NCBI GenBank assembly: GCA_002455915.1
Contig: DKLU01000422.1
Coordinates: forward strand, 1-7,863
Direction: 5' to 3'
Origin: Chryseobacterium sp. UBA6632
Lineage (GTDB): Bacteria; Bacteroidota; Bacteroidia; Flavobacteriales; Weeksellaceae
Length of the DNA stretch: 7,863 nucleotides
The notes under the pieces were generated by a model. That model was not told the DNA's origin, did not search any database, and worked only from the letters and a program-made list of their open reading frames with translations. The position numbers and the translations under genes were made by a program. Below are positions 6,763 to 7,863 of the stretch, piece by piece. Each line of letters opens with the position of its first letter. Position 1 is the stretch's first letter.

Positions 6763-7164
6763 ATGACTGACGATAAAGAATTTCAATGGCATAATCCCAA
6801 TAGAAAGAACAAATTATATGAAGGTCCTGAAATTAATATTCAGGCGTATAATGGTGCACAAATTTTTATTAATAATCATTTCGCCAACAAACACTTCTCC
6901 TATTATATGCAGAGTAGGCACCTCATCTTTTGTGATGGTCCTAATATAATCACTAATAAAGGGCAAAATTCTACCTGTCAACTGACCGGGAAGCGCTATC
7001 CCTTACGGTATGTAGGAGATTCAATTAATTATGATGATGGTAGTATTGCCATGATGTTGGAAGAAAAAGACCTTAGAGAATTACTCGAAGCATGCTTCTT
7101 TCTTCCTCATCAACCTCGGTTTTATGATTTCATCAAAGACGAATTACTTTTACTAAAATGGTAA
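6763..7164 (+). CDS. Unrecognised 133-residue protein directly upstream of vgrG
   Basis: I do not recognise this protein. It has 133 residues, no signal peptide and no membrane segment, so it should be cytoplasmic or a substrate of a one-step secretion system. The N-terminal half is polar and rich in Asn, His and Tyr (EFQWHNPNRKNKLYEG, then short beta-like stretches such as INIQAYNGAQIFINN). The C-terminal part looks helical (MMLEEKDLRELLEACFF at 97-113) and ends with a hydrophobic, acidic helix closing in LLLLKW. Cysteines are at 57, 72 and 111. It does not show the PAAR, Hcp or DUF4280 patterns that I know. It is 31 nt before the vgrG-like gene on the same strand, and the putative promoter upstream would serve both, so a link to the type VI spike (adaptor, structural part or small effector) is a reasonable inference from position only. 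Confidence 0.75.
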   Translation: MTDDKEFQWHNPNRKNKLYEGPEINIQAYNGAQIFINNHFANKHFSYYMQSRHLIFCDGPNIITNKGQNSTCQLTGKRYPLRYVGDSINYDDGSIAMMLEEKDLRELLEACFFLPHQPRFYDFIKDELLLLKW

Positions 7165-7195
7165 CTATTTAACTAACCCGTAAAAAACAACACAC

Positions 7196-7863
7196 ATGGA
7201 AGAAAACAACAACAACCACGAAGAAGACAGTGAAAAATACTACAACTCCGATTTTGGGAGGCTGAACCATCCCGATGATCTAAAAAAATACTTCTCGATG
7301 CGGAGTTTTCAGGATTTTCTAAATGACCCGACCAACCCGATTGTCTACACCACGTTGAGCATGGACGGAAAGCCGTTTCTGGAAAAATCTTCCTTTTCCG
7401 TTGAGCTGAACCAGTTTACCAATGAGCACGATACCTTCACGATCACCGTTCCCGACGATGCTTTGGATAGCTTCGAAGGCTATGTGATGGAAAATTCTAA
7501 GAATATTTTAGGCAAAACCATTACCATTAATATTCATCGGTATGGCAATATCCGTCAGGTTTTTGTGGGTATTATCGCGAATATTCGAAACAGAAAAGAA
7601 AATGGTTACGGAGAACTTTATATCACCGGATATTCGCCGACAGTATTGATGGAAAGTGGAAAAAAATGCCGCAGCTTTGAAGGAAAATCACTGGAACAGA
7701 TCATCAAGGAAATCGTTTCGGAATATCCTGATGAAGCAAATATTTTGGTGCATCATCCCAATACGGAGTATTCGCTTCCATACACGGTTCAGTACAAAGA
7801 GTCAGATTATCAGTTTATTAAAAGGCTCGCCACAAGGTTTGGCGAATATTTTTATTACAACGG
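7196..7863 (+). CDS. vgrG: VgrG-like type VI secretion spike protein, 5' part (runs off the window)
   Basis: The reading frame opens at the ATG at 7196 and stays open to the edge, giving 222 codons with no stop. Residues 1-49 are a polar N-terminal extension (an Asn run, HEEDSEKYY, then a helix up to about 42). From residue 50 the protein follows the gp27/GPD-like fold of VgrG: YTTLSMDGKPF, VELNQFTNEHDTFTITVP (69-86), a VFVGIIANI strand (122-130), ITGYSPTVLMESG (143-155) and the hallmark YKESDYQFIKRLATRFGEYF at 200-219, equivalent to the ESDF-FI-RLA-E-G motif of VgrG and phage gpD proteins. VgrG trimers form the puncturing tip of the contractile type VI apparatus and carry effectors; Bacteroidota use subtype iii. 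The gp5-like needle and any C-terminal effector domain lie outside the window. A phage or other contractile-injection tail hub is a less likely alternative. Confidence 0.85.
   Translation, partial: MEENNNNHEEDSEKYYNSDFGRLNHPDDLKKYFSMRSFQDFLNDPTNPIVYTTLSMDGKPFLEKSSFSVELNQFTNEHDTFTITVPDDALDSFEGYVMENSKNILGKTITINIHRYGNIRQVFVGIIANIRNRKENGYGELYITGYSPTVLMESGKKCRSFEGKSLEQIIKEIVSEYPDEANILVHHPNTEYSLPYTVQYKESDYQFIKRLATRFGEYFYYN

Overview
The window looks like chromosomal DNA from a member of the Bacteroidota, most likely a flavobacterium close to Chryseobacterium or Elizabethkingia (Weeksellaceae). The reasons are AT-rich intergenic DNA, start codons without clear Shine-Dalgarno sequences, a type IX secretion (T9SS) C-terminal sorting domain, an S46 dipeptidyl-peptidase, a Bacteroidota-style -7 promoter element (TATATTTG) and a VgrG-like gene. 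The genus is an inference from protein style, not from a database search.

Region 1 (108-3641) is a compact operon of three exported proteins, separated by only 5 and 9 nt and closed by a strong intrinsic terminator. The first is a 160-residue protein made of a short SVGQ-type module and a T9SS type A sorting domain. The second is an 848-residue Gly/Asn/Thr-rich repeat protein with a conserved N-terminal module, a long repetitive middle that includes a 127-residue tandem duplication, and a distinct C-terminal domain. The third is a 142-residue secreted protein with a charged helical half and a basic, probably disordered half. Together they suggest a cell-surface or extracellular structure whose role is unknown.

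Region 2 (3684-6472) holds two divergent genes. On the minus strand is a META/HslJ-domain probable lipoprotein. On the plus strand is a full-length S46 serine exopeptidase with its catalytic triad intact; the residue that sets specificity is Gly, which points to DPP7 rather than the acidic-specific DPP11. It is followed by a second strong terminator.

Region 3 (6473-7863) is a roughly 290-nt AT-rich leader with a putative promoter, a 10-bp palindrome and other small repeats. It is followed by an unrecognised 133-residue cytoplasmic protein and the first 222 codons of a VgrG-like type VI secretion spike protein that runs off the right edge. This is probably the start of a type VI (subtype iii) secretion gene island. 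The unknown gene directly before vgrG and the repeat-protein operon are the parts most likely to hold undescribed biology.
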